64,000 nucleotides of DNA, from positions 186,001 to 250,000 of the forward strand of contig NZ_JACB01000003.1 of assembly GCF_000520975.1 (NCBI RefSeq), given 5' to 3'. Within the stretch, counting starts at the first letter, position 1, and each line of letters begins with the position of its first letter. This document shows, one piece after another, positions 46,508-55,600 of the stretch. The DNA is from Aquimarina megaterium XH134. GTDB lineage: Bacteria; Bacteroidota; Bacteroidia; Flavobacteriales; Flavobacteriaceae. The translations under genes and the position numbers were made by a program. The notes beneath the pieces were generated by a model, which was given only the letters and a program-made list of their open reading frames with translations, was not told where the DNA came from and ran no database searches.

Positions 46508-47431
46508 TTAGTTTACGGTTATTTCTATTCTTCTGTTTTTTGCTTTGTTTTCCTCATTATCATTCGGAACGATAGGATTTGATTCTCCTTTAGATAAGGC
46601 TATAATCTTATCTTTAGCTATGCCTTGTGAAATAAGATATTCTCGCACATTATTTGCTCTTTGTTGTCCAAACCAGAGATTTGCTTCTTCCTCACCAACA
46701 TCATCTGTATGTCCAGTGATTATAACCGATTTATCAGGATATTTATTAATGTAATTCTTAAGCTCTAATGCATAATTAGATAAAGTAGCATCGGGTTGAA
46801 ATGTTTTTTGACCAAAATTAGAATGCAACGTTCTGGTAGCTATACTTTTTTCGACTTCGACCAATCTAGCTTCATTTAATGTGCTAAAATTTAATAGTAT
46901 TCCGCCGGGATATTCTCCATTATTAGAATAGGTGTAATTATTTAATTGTGTTTTGGTTACAATACGATCTGCATTAATTCCTGCTTTAACCAAGATATCT
47001 TTAATAAAGTTAGCTCTAGAAATACCTAATTGTGTACTATCACTATTTTCAGAAGAATTTTCATAACCATAAATGATAAGTTCCTGATCCTGATGTTGTC
47101 CTAAGTAATCAGCTACTTGTTGGCTAAAACCTTTTAGAGAATTGGGGATAAATACATCTGCATTGGTATTGTTAATCTTTAGATTTTCAACATATCTAAA
47201 TACATCTTGCCCGTGAGGTCCTTTTGCAAACAATCCAACATTTCTATTTGCTGCTGCGATGCTATCTTCATATGCTTTTTTTGCTAATGCTTCTAATTCG
47301 GGATCAGGTTTTTGTTCTACCACAGGTATACTTTCATTAGTGCTTTTTGTACACCAATCACAAGAGTAATACCACCATATTGCCAGCCAGGCAAAAAGTA
47401 AAAAAATAAGAAAAGAGGAGAAATTTTTCAT
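46508..47431 (-). CDS. OmpA-family protein with two OmpA-like units
   Basis: 307 residues. A signal peptide or anchor (residues 1-20, SFLIFLLFAWLAIWWYYS) is followed by a Cys pair and a degenerate OmpA-like unit (about 80-175, VFIPNSLKGFSQQVADYLGQ). The C-terminal unit (about 210-307) is a classical OmpA-C peptidoglycan-binding domain with VIITGHTDDVGEEEANLWFG, QQRANNVREYL and KAKNRRIEITVN. It is cotranscribed with the HhH-like gene. It would tether an envelope part to peptidoglycan. Confidence 0.88.
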   Translation of the reverse strand: MKNFSSFLIFLLFAWLAIWWYYSCDWCTKSTNESIPVVEQKPDPELEALAKKAYEDSIAAANRNVGLFAKGPHGQDVFRYVENLKINNTNADVFIPNSLKGFSQQVADYLGQHQDQELIIYGYENSSENSDSTQLGISRANFIKDILVKAGINADRIVTKTQLNNYTYSNNGEYPGGILLNFSTLNEARLVEVEKSIATRTLHSNFGQKTFQPDATLSNYALELKNYINKYPDKSVIITGHTDDVGEEEANLWFGQQRANNVREYLISQGIAKDKIIALSKGESNPIVPNDNEENKAKNRRIEITVN

Positions 47432-47558
47432 GCGTTGTTGATTAGTATTGGTTTTTTAAAGTTATAAAAATGTTTATAATCAACCTATTGCAGGCTTTAA
47501 ATTCTATGAATTTAATGATAGAAAAAAGATGAATCGCAAAAAAATAAGTTGAAATGCG

Positions 47559-47588
47559 TTTGAGTAAAAATAATTTTTTATAAATTCG
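47559..47588 (+). promoter_or_regulatory. Promoter of the his operon
   Basis: TTTG at 47559-47562, an 18-bp spacer, and TAAATTCG at 47581-47588 (one mismatch to TAnnTTTG). Transcription would start about 47593-47596, about 15 nt before the hisL ATG. Confidence 0.55.
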
Positions 47589-47608
47589 CAGGGTATTTAG
47601 AAAAAACA

Positions 47609-47665
47609 ATGAATAATATATTTGTACATCATCATCATTCTTACATTTTCGCTCAGGCGTGGTAG
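47609..47665 (+). CDS. hisL: His operon leader peptide with four consecutive His codons
   Basis: The 18-residue frame MNNIFVHHHHSYIFAQAW runs from ATG at 47609 to TAG at 47663-47665. The four His codons are CAT at 47627-47638. It lies between the promoter and a strong terminator upstream of the his genes, which is the arrangement of the enteric his attenuator. The peptide itself is presumably not functional; its translation rate reads charged tRNA-His. The frame was too short for routine gene callers, and is assigned here from pattern and position. A chance run of four in-frame CATs with this setting is very unlikely. Confidence 0.9.
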   Translation: MNNIFVHHHHSYIFAQAW

Positions 47666-47708
47666 GTATGGTATGTGTATAACACAATAATATGAAAACC
47701 CGTTTGAG
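47652..47708 (+). promoter_or_regulatory. Antiterminator of the his leader
   Basis: CTCAGGCG (47652-47659) pairs with CGTTTGAG (47701-47708) by six Watson-Crick and two G-T pairs; after a bulged T660, GGT (47661-47663) pairs with ACC (47698-47700). The 3' arm is also the 5' arm of the terminator, so the two exclude each other. The 5' arm begins 13 nt past the last His codon, just beyond the footprint of a ribosome stalled there, and is covered when the ribosome reaches the stop. Confidence 0.75.
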
Positions 47709-47727
47709 TAATTCAAACGGGTTTTTT
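47695..47727 (+). terminator. His operon attenuator terminator
   Basis: AAAACCCGTTTGA (47695-47707), loop GTAAT, TCAAACGGGTTTT (47713-47725): a perfect 13-bp stem ending in a T run. It lies 48 bp before the hisG ATG. Confidence 0.95.
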
Positions 47728-47775
47728 GTTTCTGCAAAACTCGTTTTTGAATTGCTCAAGCACAACAACAAAAAA

Positions 47776-48633
47776 ATGTCAAAAATTAAAATTGCAATTC
47801 AAAAAAGCGGGCGCCTTAATGAAGATTCAGTAAAAATATTGAAAGACTGCGGTATTTCGATTGATAATGGTAAAGATCAACTAAAAGCCCAAACCCGTAA
47901 TTTTCCTATGGAAGTTATGTTTTTACGAAATGGAGATATACCTCAATATCTTAGGGATGGTATCGTTGATATCGCTATTATAGGAGAAAATGTACTTATA
48001 GAAAAGGGAAAAGATATTTCGATTACAGAACGACTTAATTTTTCAAAATGTAAGGTTTCTCTAGCAGTCCCAAAAGATTTTGAGTACAATTCGATTAAAG
48101 ATCTTGACGGAAAAAGAATTGCTACATCTTATCCCAACACAGTTAATGAATACCTAGAAAAACAAGGAATCTCGGCAGAATTACACCAAATATCTGGATC
48201 GGTAGAGATTGCACCCAATATTGGTTTGGCAGATGCAATTTGTGATATTGTATCTAGCGGTAGTACATTGTTTAAAAATAACCTTAAAGAAGTAGAGGTT
48301 ATGCTTACTTCTGAGGCTGTACTTGCAGTATCTCCAAAAATATCGGACGATAATAAAAGACTTCTTGAAAAATTAGAATTTAGAATCAAAGCCGTTTTGA
48401 AAGCCAGGAATTCTAAATATGTCCTGCTTAATGCTCCTAATCATAAAATTGAAGATATTGTTAAAATACTACCTGGTATGCGAAGCCCTACAGTATTGCC
48501 ACTGGCAGAAGAAGGTTGGAGTTCTATTCATACTGTTGTAGAAAAAAACAAATTTTGGGATATTCTTGATGAGTTAAAAGCAGAAGGAGCAGAAGGGATT
48601 TTGGTTTGTCCAATAGAAAAGATGGTTTTATAA
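47776..48633 (+). CDS. hisG: ATP phosphoribosyltransferase, long form
   Basis: First, feedback-controlled step of histidine synthesis, joining ATP and PRPP. 285 residues from MSKIKIAIQKSGRLNEDS. The PRPP-loop region is DAICDIVSSGSTLFKNNL, and the length with a C-terminal regulatory domain (about 210-285) marks the long form, which needs no HisZ. An in-frame ATG at 47692 would translate the terminator hairpin and is rejected. It is the first structural gene behind the attenuator. Confidence 0.95.
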   Translation: MSKIKIAIQKSGRLNEDSVKILKDCGISIDNGKDQLKAQTRNFPMEVMFLRNGDIPQYLRDGIVDIAIIGENVLIEKGKDISITERLNFSKCKVSLAVPKDFEYNSIKDLDGKRIATSYPNTVNEYLEKQGISAELHQISGSVEIAPNIGLADAICDIVSSGSTLFKNNLKEVEVMLTSEAVLAVSPKISDDNKRLLEKLEFRIKAVLKARNSKYVLLNAPNHKIEDIVKILPGMRSPTVLPLAEEGWSSIHTVVEKNKFWDILDELKAEGAEGILVCPIEKMVL

Positions 48634-48674
48634 ATAATTTAATGTGTTTCTGTGAAAGCAGAAATGAAGAAGAG

Positions 48675-49958
48675 ATGCAAAAAATATACAATCCAAATAA
48701 AAATAATTGGCCAGAGATATTAAAAAGACCAACACAAACTGTAGCTGATATTGAAGAAAAAGTGTTGACTGTTTTTAATGAAGTCAAAACAGAGGGTGAT
48801 CTGGCGGTACAACGATATACTAAGAAATTTGATAAAGTAGATCTTGATGCAATTCTTGTAGATTCTAAAGAAATAGAAGAAGCAAAGAAACAGGTAGATC
48901 AGGATTTAAAAGATGCAATACAATTAGCTAAATCTAATATTGAAAGGTTTCATGCGGCACAAAAAACAAATAAAGTTTCTGTCGAAACAACAATCGGAGT
49001 GAAATGCTGGCAGGAGAAAAGACCAATTCAAAAGGTAGGATTATATATCCCAGGAGGAACAGCTCCTTTGTTTTCTACAATTTTGATGTTAACCGTTCCT
49101 GCTAATCTTGCAGGATGCAAAGAAATCGTATTATGCTCCCCCCCGAATGAGGAAGGAAAAATTCACCCTGCTATTTTGTATGCTGCTAATCTTTGCGGGG
49201 TAACAAAAATCTGTAAAGTAGGAGGAATTCAAGCTATTGCAGGAATGACTTTTGGAACAGAAACTATTCCGTCGGTATACAAAATATTTGGTCCGGGAAA
49301 TCAATTTGTAACGGTGGCAAAACAGCTGGCAACGAAGTTTGGAGTCGCTATTGATATGCCAGCAGGACCAAGTGAATTGCTTGTGGTTGCAGATGATACT
49401 GCCAATGCATCCTTTATTGCTTCTGATTTGTTAAGCCAGGCAGAACACGGTAAAGATAGCCAGGTGATTTTGGTATCCACCTCCAAAGAAATGATGACTA
49501 AAGTAGAAGAAGAAGTTATCAAACAATTAGCGGTTTTACCAAGAAAAGAAATTGCAGAAGGGGCTATATCCAATTCAAAATTAATTTGTGTTGAAGATGA
49601 TCGGCAAGCTATACAATTAATCAATGAGTATGGCCCGGAGCATTTTATAATATGTACAAAAAATGAAGATTTTTTTATTGATAATATAACCAATGCAGGC
49701 TCTGTGTTTATCGGTAATTATACTCCAGAAAGTGCAGGTGATTATGCTTCGGGAACTAATCATACGTTACCAACTAATGGATATGCAAAGCAATATAGCG
49801 GTGTAAATCTGGATAGTTTTATGAAGTCAATGACATTTCAGAAAATATCAAAACAAGGTATCCAGAACATAGGTAGAGCAATTGAACTTATGGCAGAAGC
49901 AGAAGGTTTACAAGCGCATAAGAATGCAGTAACATTACGATTAGAGAGCTTGAAATAG
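48675..49958 (+). CDS. hisD: Histidinol dehydrogenase
   Basis: Zinc enzyme oxidising histidinol to histidine in two NAD-dependent steps. 427 residues from MQKIYNPNKNNWPEILKRP; upstream frame to 48606 overlaps hisG and lacks family sequence. Motifs include VGLYIPGGTAPLFSTILML, IFGPGNQFVTVAKQLATK, DMPAGPSELLVVADDTA and AGDYASGTNHTLPTNG. Second gene of the operon, 41 bp after hisG. Confidence 0.95.
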   Translation: MQKIYNPNKNNWPEILKRPTQTVADIEEKVLTVFNEVKTEGDLAVQRYTKKFDKVDLDAILVDSKEIEEAKKQVDQDLKDAIQLAKSNIERFHAAQKTNKVSVETTIGVKCWQEKRPIQKVGLYIPGGTAPLFSTILMLTVPANLAGCKEIVLCSPPNEEGKIHPAILYAANLCGVTKICKVGGIQAIAGMTFGTETIPSVYKIFGPGNQFVTVAKQLATKFGVAIDMPAGPSELLVVADDTANASFIASDLLSQAEHGKDSQVILVSTSKEMMTKVEEEVIKQLAVLPRKEIAEGAISNSKLICVEDDRQAIQLINEYGPEHFIICTKNEDFFIDNITNAGSVFIGNYTPESAGDYASGTNHTLPTNGYAKQYSGVNLDSFMKSMTFQKISKQGIQNIGRAIELMAEAEGLQAHKNAVTLRLESLK

Positions 49959-50028
49959 TTGTTAATTAATAGGTACAAGTAGCTAGTTAATCATTAATGA
50001 GAGTTTAACCAACAGCAATAAACTAAAA

Positions 50029-51087
50029 ATGAGCAAAATACAATTCAACATAAAACAATTAGTTCGTAAGAACATACAATACCTAAAACCGTATAGTTCG
50101 GCCAGAGACGAGTTTACAGATTTTGATCAGGATATGGTTTTTTTGGATGCCAATGAAAATCCTTATGAAAATGGAGTCAATCGATATCCTGATCCGCAAC
50201 AGAAAAGTTTAAAAAAGATAATAGCAAATCAAAGAAAAGTTTCAGAAACAAATCTACTTCTTGGTAATGGTAGCGATGAAGTATTAGATCTAATATTTAG
50301 AGCGTTTTGCGAACCTGGTATCGACAATATTATTACAATGCCTCCTACATATGGGATGTATAAAGTATTGGCAAACATCAATAATATAGAAGAACAGCAA
50401 GTATGTTTAAGAGAGGATTTTCAACCAAACGTCGAAGCGATACTCGCTACAGCGAATAATTATTCTAAATTACTTTTTATTTGTTCTCCTAATAACCCTT
50501 CAGGAAATTTGATTGAACAAAAAAGAATAGAAGAACTTCTTGAGGGTTTTAGAGGATTGGTAATTATTGATGAAGCCTATATCGATTTTACTGATAGAGA
50601 AAGTTGGGTAGGGAGTATAGATAAATATCCAAACCTTATAGTAACGCAGACGTTATCCAAAGCGTATGGTTTGGCAGGTATACGATTAGGGGTTTGTTAT
50701 GCTTCTGATAAAATAATAGCTGTTCTAAATAAAATAAAACCACCTTATAATGTGAACGAATTAACACAACAGCGAGCTTTGCAACGTGTTATCGAAGAAG
50801 ATCAAATTCTAGCCGAAGTATCCGCCATAATAGAAGGACGTACCCTTTTGGAAGAAGCTTTATCTACCATAAATTTTGTAGAGGAAATATTTAAAAGTGA
50901 TGCCAACTTTATTTTGGTAAGAGTAGATGATGCCAATAAGCGATACGATCAGTTAATTAAAGAAGGTATTGTGGTTCGCAACAGAAGTACACAACCTTTA
51001 TGCAAAAATACACTTCGGTTTACAGTAGGTACTAAAGAAGAAAATGAAAAACTAATACGGGTACTTACTTCAATTTCGAAATCGTGA
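50029..51087 (+). CDS. hisC: Histidinol-phosphate aminotransferase
   Basis: PLP enzyme converting imidazole acetol-phosphate to histidinol-phosphate. 352 residues. LDANENPYENGVNRYPDPQQ at the N-terminal side, LFICSPNNPSGNLI and the PLP lysine in TQTLSKAYGLAGIRLG. The final residues contain the substrate Arg (LRFTVGTKEENEKLI). It follows hisD by 70 bp. Confidence 0.95.
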   Translation: MSKIQFNIKQLVRKNIQYLKPYSSARDEFTDFDQDMVFLDANENPYENGVNRYPDPQQKSLKKIIANQRKVSETNLLLGNGSDEVLDLIFRAFCEPGIDNIITMPPTYGMYKVLANINNIEEQQVCLREDFQPNVEAILATANNYSKLLFICSPNNPSGNLIEQKRIEELLEGFRGLVIIDEAYIDFTDRESWVGSIDKYPNLIVTQTLSKAYGLAGIRLGVCYASDKIIAVLNKIKPPYNVNELTQQRALQRVIEEDQILAEVSAIIEGRTLLEEALSTINFVEEIFKSDANFILVRVDDANKRYDQLIKEGIVVRNRSTQPLCKNTLRFTVGTKEENEKLIRVLTSISKS

Positions 51088-51235
51088 ACCCATTTCATAA
51101 ATTTTTTAAATAAAAGTAAAATTAGAGACAATATTACAGTATGAAATAAGCCTTAACAATTAAGTTGATATCCAGCTGAAATGATTTTATGGCGATTCCA
51201 TCTGACCATTAAAAAAACAATAAATATATAAACAG

Positions 51236-52372
51236 ATGAAAAAGAAAGTATTATTTATAGATCGTGATGGTACGATTATCAAAGAAACTGCAGATGAGCA
51301 GATAGACGCATTCGAGAAGATGATATTCTATCCAAAGGCATTTACATATTTAGGTAAAATTGCTCAGGAATTAAACTATGAACTGGTAATGATTACCAAT
51401 CAAGATGGCTTGGGTACCGATGTATTTCCTGAAGATACATTTTGGCCTGTGCATAATTTTATTATGAAATCTTTTGAAAATGAAGGAGTCGTATTTGATA
51501 AAGTATTTCTTGATAGAACTTTTCCTCATGAAAATGCAAATACCAGAAAACCAGGAACAGGCTTGTTAACCGAATATTTTTCTGAAGAATATGATTTGAT
51601 AAATTCTTTTGTGATCGGTGATCGTTTAACCGATATGGAATTGGCTAAAAATCTGGGAGCAAAAGGAATTTTTATTAATGATAATACCAATCTGGGAACA
51701 GGAGAAATTACAATAAAAAGGGAAGAGTTAAACAATCATATTGCTCTGGAGAGTAATGATTGGCAAAAAATATATGAATTTCTTAAACTAAAAGATCGCG
51801 TTGCAGAAATTTCACGAAAAACCAATGAAACCGATATTTATATCAAACTAAATCTTGATGGTATCGGTAAAAGTAATATTAATACAGGGTTAGATTTTTT
51901 TGATCATATGTTAGACCAAATTGCTCGTCATGGTCAAATGGATTTAGATATCAAGGTAAAAGGAGATTTAGAAGTCGATGAACACCACACTATTGAGGAT
52001 ACTGCAATAGCATTAGGAGAAGTATTTAGTAAGGCTCTGGGGGATAAATTGGGAATCGAACGTTATGGCTTTTGTCTACCAATGGATGATTGCTTGGCAC
52101 AGGTAGCTATTGATTTTGGAGGACGTAATTGGTTGGTATGGGAAGCAGAATTTAATCGCGAAATGATTGGTAAAATGCCAACAGAAATGTTTTTCCACTT
52201 TTTTAAATCATTTACCGATGGGGCTAAAGCAAATCTTAATGTAAAAGCAGAAGGCACCAACGAGCATCATAAAATTGAAGCAATTTTTAAAGCTTTTGCA
52301 AAAGCTATTAAAGTTGCAGTACAACGTGATCCTGGTAAAATGATTTTGCCCAGTACCAAAGGAGTACTATAA
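51236..52372 (+). CDS. hisB: Bifunctional histidinol-phosphatase / imidazoleglycerol-phosphate dehydratase
   Basis: 378 residues, two enzymes. The N-terminal HAD domain (1-165) starts [18 protein letters not shown], with DxDxT catalytic Asp, and removes phosphate from histidinol-phosphate; a Zn loop may lie in [14 protein letters not shown]. The C-terminal IGPD domain (about 190-378) has [27 protein letters not shown] and [18 protein letters not shown], the paired manganese sites. Confidence 0.95.
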   Translation: MKKKVLFIDRDGTIIKETADEQIDAFEKMIFYPKAFTYLGKIAQELNYELVMITNQDGLGTDVFPEDTFWPVHNFIMKSFENEGVVFDKVFLDRTFPHENANTRKPGTGLLTEYFSEEYDLINSFVIGDRLTDMELAKNLGAKGIFINDNTNLGTGEITIKREELNNHIALESNDWQKIYEFLKLKDRVAEISRKTNETDIYIKLNLDGIGKSNINTGLDFFDHMLDQIARHGQMDLDIKVKGDLEVDEHHTIEDTAIALGEVFSKALGDKLGIERYGFCLPMDDCLAQVAIDFGGRNWLVWEAEFNREMIGKMPTEMFFHFFKSFTDGAKANLNVKAEGTNEHHKIEAIFKAFAKAIKVAVQRDPGKMILPSTKGVL

Positions 52373-52431
52373 TTAGTTACGAATTAAGATTGAAGAATTG
52401 TAAATCTGAAATCATAAATCTGAAATATAAA

Positions 52432-53013
52432 GTGAAAATTGTAATTATCAATTACGGAGCAGGAAATATCCAATCTATAAAATTTGCAATACAAAGACTG
52501 GGATACGAAGCGATATTAAGTAATGATCCCGAAGAAATCAAAGCAGCAGATAAAATTATCTTTCCTGGAGTAGGCGAGGCAAGTAGTGCAATGCATAAGC
52601 TTAGAGATTCTGGATTAGATCACTTGATCCCAGAATTAAAACAACCGGTTTTGGGAATTTGCCTGGGGATGCAATTAATGTGTAACTATACCGAAGAAGG
52701 AAATACCAAGGGGTTAGGAATTTTCGATGTTGATGTTATACGATTCGATAATCAGGTAAAAGTACCACAGATAGGCTGGAACCAGATAGAATCTCTTGAT
52801 TCACCTTTGTTTGAAGGGATCTTAGAAAAAGAGCATATCTATTTAGTACACAGTTACTACGCACCAGTTACCAAAAATACAGTGGCAAAGACTCGTTATG
52901 GAGTTGCCTACAGTACAGCTCTGCAAAAAGGTAATTTCTACGGAACCCAGTTTCACCCAGAGAAAAGTAGCGTTGTCGGTGAGAAGATATTAAAGAATTT
53001 TTTGAAACTATAA
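52432..53013 (+). CDS. hisH: Imidazole glycerol phosphate synthase, glutamine amidotransferase subunit
   Basis: Makes ammonia from glutamine for HisF. 193 residues from a GTG at 52432 (VKIVIINYGAGNIQSIK); a longer TTG-started frame at 52390 adds only 14 unlike residues. Catalytic Cys lies in LGICLGMQLM, His and Glu in GTQFHPEKSS. The gap to hisA holds a relic gene. Confidence 0.94.
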   Translation: MKIVIINYGAGNIQSIKFAIQRLGYEAILSNDPEEIKAADKIIFPGVGEASSAMHKLRDSGLDHLIPELKQPVLGICLGMQLMCNYTEEGNTKGLGIFDVDVIRFDNQVKVPQIGWNQIESLDSPLFEGILEKEHIYLVHSYYAPVTKNTVAKTRYGVAYSTALQKGNFYGTQFHPEKSSVVGEKILKNFLKL

Positions 53014-53049
53014 AAATAAAGTAATAAGTACAAAGTGTTAAGTTATAGT

Positions 53050-53112
53050 ATGAACAAATTTGAGAATTTAAATGTTTGGAAGAAATCTTATAGCATAATA
53101 CTTAAGACATAA
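53050..53112 (+). pseudogene. Relic of a four-helix-bundle (S23-type) gene
   Basis: A 20-codon frame MNKFENLNVWKKSYSIILKT then stop sits in the 111-bp hisH-hisA gap. It matches the usual N-terminal signature of the four-helix-bundle family often coded in 23S rRNA intervening sequences and in flavobacterial operons (MxxFExLxVWxKS), then stops. A full protein would be about 115 residues, so this is a remnant. Confidence 0.6.
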
Positions 53113-53124
53113 TACCGTAAAACT

Positions 53125-53853
53125 ATGAGAATAATACCAGCTATAGATATTATCGACGGAAAATGTGTTCGTCTTTCGAAAGGAGATTATAACACAAAAA
53201 AGATATATAATGAAAACCCATTAGAAGTAGCTAAGGAATTTGAAGCCCATGGAATCGAATATTTACATTTAGTGGATTTAGACGGAGCAAAATCTAAACA
53301 TATAGTCAATCATAGAGTACTAGAGCAAATCGCATCAAGGACAAGCTTGAAAATTGATTTTGGAGGAGGTCTTAAGACCGATGATGACCTTAGAATCGCT
53401 TTTGAAAGTGGAGCAAATCAAATTACAGGAGGAAGTATTGCCGTAAAAGATCCCGAAATTTTTACATCGTGGTTACAAAAGTATGGAACAGATAAGATCA
53501 TTTTAGGAGCTGATGCGCATCATGAAAAAATTGCAGTAAGTGGATGGTTAGAAGAAAGTGACAAAGAATTAATTCCGTTTGTTCAGGAGTATCAGAAAGA
53601 AGGAATAACTTATGTGATTTGTACCGATATTAGTAAAGACGGGATGCTACAAGGACCTTCATTTGAGCTGTATCAAAGGATTTTAAACCAAACAGACAAT
53701 CTTAAGTTAATAGCATCAGGAGGAATCTCTACCTTTGATGAATTGCCAAAACTAGCAGAAATTGGTTGTGAAGGAACTATTATTGGAAAAGCGATTTATG
53801 AACATAAAATAAGCTTGAAACAATTAGAAGAATATATCCTGTTAAAAGCATAA
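53125..53853 (+). CDS. hisA: ProFAR isomerase (HisA)
   Basis: Amadori isomerase converting ProFAR to PRFAR. 242 residues. TIM barrel with [20 protein letters not shown] at its N terminus, [12 protein letters not shown] and [13 protein letters not shown] as phosphate loops, and the second catalytic Asp in [13 protein letters not shown]. Typical length. Confidence 0.95.
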   Translation: MRIIPAIDIIDGKCVRLSKGDYNTKKIYNENPLEVAKEFEAHGIEYLHLVDLDGAKSKHIVNHRVLEQIASRTSLKIDFGGGLKTDDDLRIAFESGANQITGGSIAVKDPEIFTSWLQKYGTDKIILGADAHHEKIAVSGWLEESDKELIPFVQEYQKEGITYVICTDISKDGMLQGPSFELYQRILNQTDNLKLIASGGISTFDELPKLAEIGCEGTIIGKAIYEHKISLKQLEEYILLKA

Positions 53854-53857
53854 AAAA

Positions 53858-54001
53858 ATGGATCAAAAGCTTGCTGTTTCTTCTGAAAATAAATCTGCAG
53901 AAAAGCAACTTTTTGAAAAACTGAAGTCTATAGTACATAAAGCTCAAGAAGTAATTAGAGATCGCACTGTAAAAGAACTGAGTAAAAAAGAATTATGTTA
54001 A
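53858..54001 (+). CDS. Small ORF (47 residues) between hisA and hisF
   Basis: [20 protein letters not shown] begins at the ATG 4 bp after hisA and ends at TAA 53999-54001, overlapping the hisF ATG by 7 nt. It is helical and highly charged, ending [10 protein letters not shown]. No known domain is seen. Coupling to hisF by the overlap would make sense if translated; alternatively it is a relic of a longer gene. Confidence 0.5.
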   Translation: MDQKLAVSSENKSAEKQLFEKLKSIVHKAQEVIRDRTVKELSKKELC

Positions 54002-54750
54002 CAAAGAGAATTATACCATGTTTAGATATCAAAAATGGGCGTACCGTAAAAGGAGTCAATTTTGTAGATCTACGAGATGCAGGCGACCCTGTAGAACTTG
54101 CTGATGCGTATTCAAAAGCAGGTGCCGATGAATTAGTGTTTTTGGATATTTCTGCAACAGAAGAACGTCGTAAAACATTAGCAGAATTAGTGCTTAAAGT
54201 AGCAGAAAAAGTAAATATCCCTTTTACTGTAGGAGGAGGAATTTCATCTATTGAAGATGTAGATGTTTTATTGCAAAATGGAGCCGATAAAGTATCTATA
54301 AATTCATCTGCGGTAAAGAACCCACAACTAGTTAATGATCTGGCAGGAAAATTTGGATCACAATGTATTACTGTAGCTATAGATGCAAAACAAATCGATG
54401 ATAAATGGGTAGTACATTTAGTAGGAGGCAAAGTGCCTACAGAGTTGGATTTGTTTGACTGGGCAAAAGAAGTAGAAAAACGAGGTGCTGGAGAAATATT
54501 GTTTACATCTATGGATCATGATGGTACCAAAGACGGGTTTGCAAATGAGGCATTGTCTATACTATCAGAAGAACTAAATATCCCTATAATTGCTTCTGGT
54601 GGAGCAGGAAATGTTCAACATTTTGTAGATACGTTTAAAGAAGGTAAGGCAGATGCAGCACTAGCAGCAAGTGTTTTTCACTTTAAAGAAATAGAAATTA
54701 AAGATTTAAAAAAGAAGTTACAGGATAATAAAATCCCTGTGCGATTATAA
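53995..54750 (+). CDS. hisF: Imidazole glycerol phosphate synthase, cyclase subunit
   Basis: Receives ammonia from HisH and makes IGP and AICAR. 251 residues. TIM barrel starting [20 protein letters not shown], with the catalytic Asp in CLDIK and the second in [12 protein letters not shown], and [21 protein letters not shown] small upstream ORF overlaps its start. Confidence 0.95.
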   Translation: MLTKRIIPCLDIKNGRTVKGVNFVDLRDAGDPVELADAYSKAGADELVFLDISATEERRKTLAELVLKVAEKVNIPFTVGGGISSIEDVDVLLQNGADKVSINSSAVKNPQLVNDLAGKFGSQCITVAIDAKQIDDKWVVHLVGGKVPTELDLFDWAKEVEKRGAGEILFTSMDHDGTKDGFANEALSILSEELNIPIIASGGAGNVQHFVDTFKEGKADAALAASVFHFKEIEIKDLKKKLQDNKIPVRL

Positions 54751-54827
54751 AAAAAGAATCTTCGATAGGTAAAAACAAATGATATAAATTTTGATATCAT
54801 ATAAAACTTCTCGAAGTGTATTAGATT

Positions 54828-55424
54828 ATGGAAATAAATTTCAATAAAAATAGTGACGGACTTGTTCCCGCTATTATACAGGATGCAATAACTAAGAATG
54901 TATTAATGCTTGGATACATGAATCAAGAGGCATATCATACGACTGTAGAAACGAAAAAAGTTACTTTTTTTAGTCGCACCAAAAATAGATTATGGACAAA
55001 AGGAGAAGAAAGTGGTAACATTTTGAATCTAGTAGACATAAAGAATGATTGCGATAATGATTCCCTTTTGATTACAGTGAATCCAGTAGGCCCAACTTGT
55101 CATAAAGGATCAGATACATGTTGGAATGAAGATAATAAACAATCTTACGGATTTTTGTCAGAACTTGAAGATGTGATTAGAAGTCGAAAAGAAAATCAGA
55201 ATGATTCTACATCATATGTAGCATCGTTATTTAAGAAAGGAATTAATAAAGTAGCACAAAAGGTAGGGGAGGAAGCTGTAGAAGTAGTTATAGAAGCTAA
55301 GGATGATAATGAAGAGTTATTTTTAAACGAAAGTGCAGACTTGTTATTTCATTATTTGATACTGTTACAAGCAAAAGGATATGAGTTAAAAGATGTTGTG
55401 GGAGTTTTGAAATCAAGATCTTAG
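54828..55424 (+). CDS. hisIE: Fused PRA-CH cyclohydrolase / PRA-PH pyrophosphohydrolase
   Basis: 198 residues. HisI (1-105) shows MLGYMNQEAYHTTVETKKVTF and the zinc motif CDNDSLLITVNPVGPTCHKGSDTCW. HisE (about 110-198) has INKVAQKVGEEAVEVVIEAKD, the metal-binding helix, and ADLLFHYLILL. Steps two and three of the pathway in one chain. Last gene of the operon. Confidence 0.95.
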   Translation: MEINFNKNSDGLVPAIIQDAITKNVLMLGYMNQEAYHTTVETKKVTFFSRTKNRLWTKGEESGNILNLVDIKNDCDNDSLLITVNPVGPTCHKGSDTCWNEDNKQSYGFLSELEDVIRSRKENQNDSTSYVASLFKKGINKVAQKVGEEAVEVVIEAKDDNEELFLNESADLLFHYLILLQAKGYELKDVVGVLKSRS

Positions 55425-55465
55425 TTTTGCTTGTATTGAAGTGTAGGAAATATTTTATATTGAGA

Positions 55466-55493
55466 TTTGACACGAAAAAAATATTTATATTTG
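55466..55493 (+). promoter_or_regulatory. Promoter candidate before the T9SS type B operon
   Basis: TTTG (55466-55469) and TATATTTG (55486-55493), 16-bp spacing, slightly short. It lies about 108 bp before the start at 55601. Confidence 0.5.
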
Positions 55494-55600
55494 CTGTCAA
55501 AATTTTCCTACCCTTGTTGAATCTTCATTTAATTGTAAGATTTGTATCTATTTTTAGTAAAATATTTTAGATGTCTAATATTTATTAAATAAATCCAATT

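Noticed and set aside
47442..47771. Minus-strand open frame across the his leader
   Set aside because: It runs antisense to hisL and the terminator and encodes no recognisable family; it is a shadow of the leader composition.
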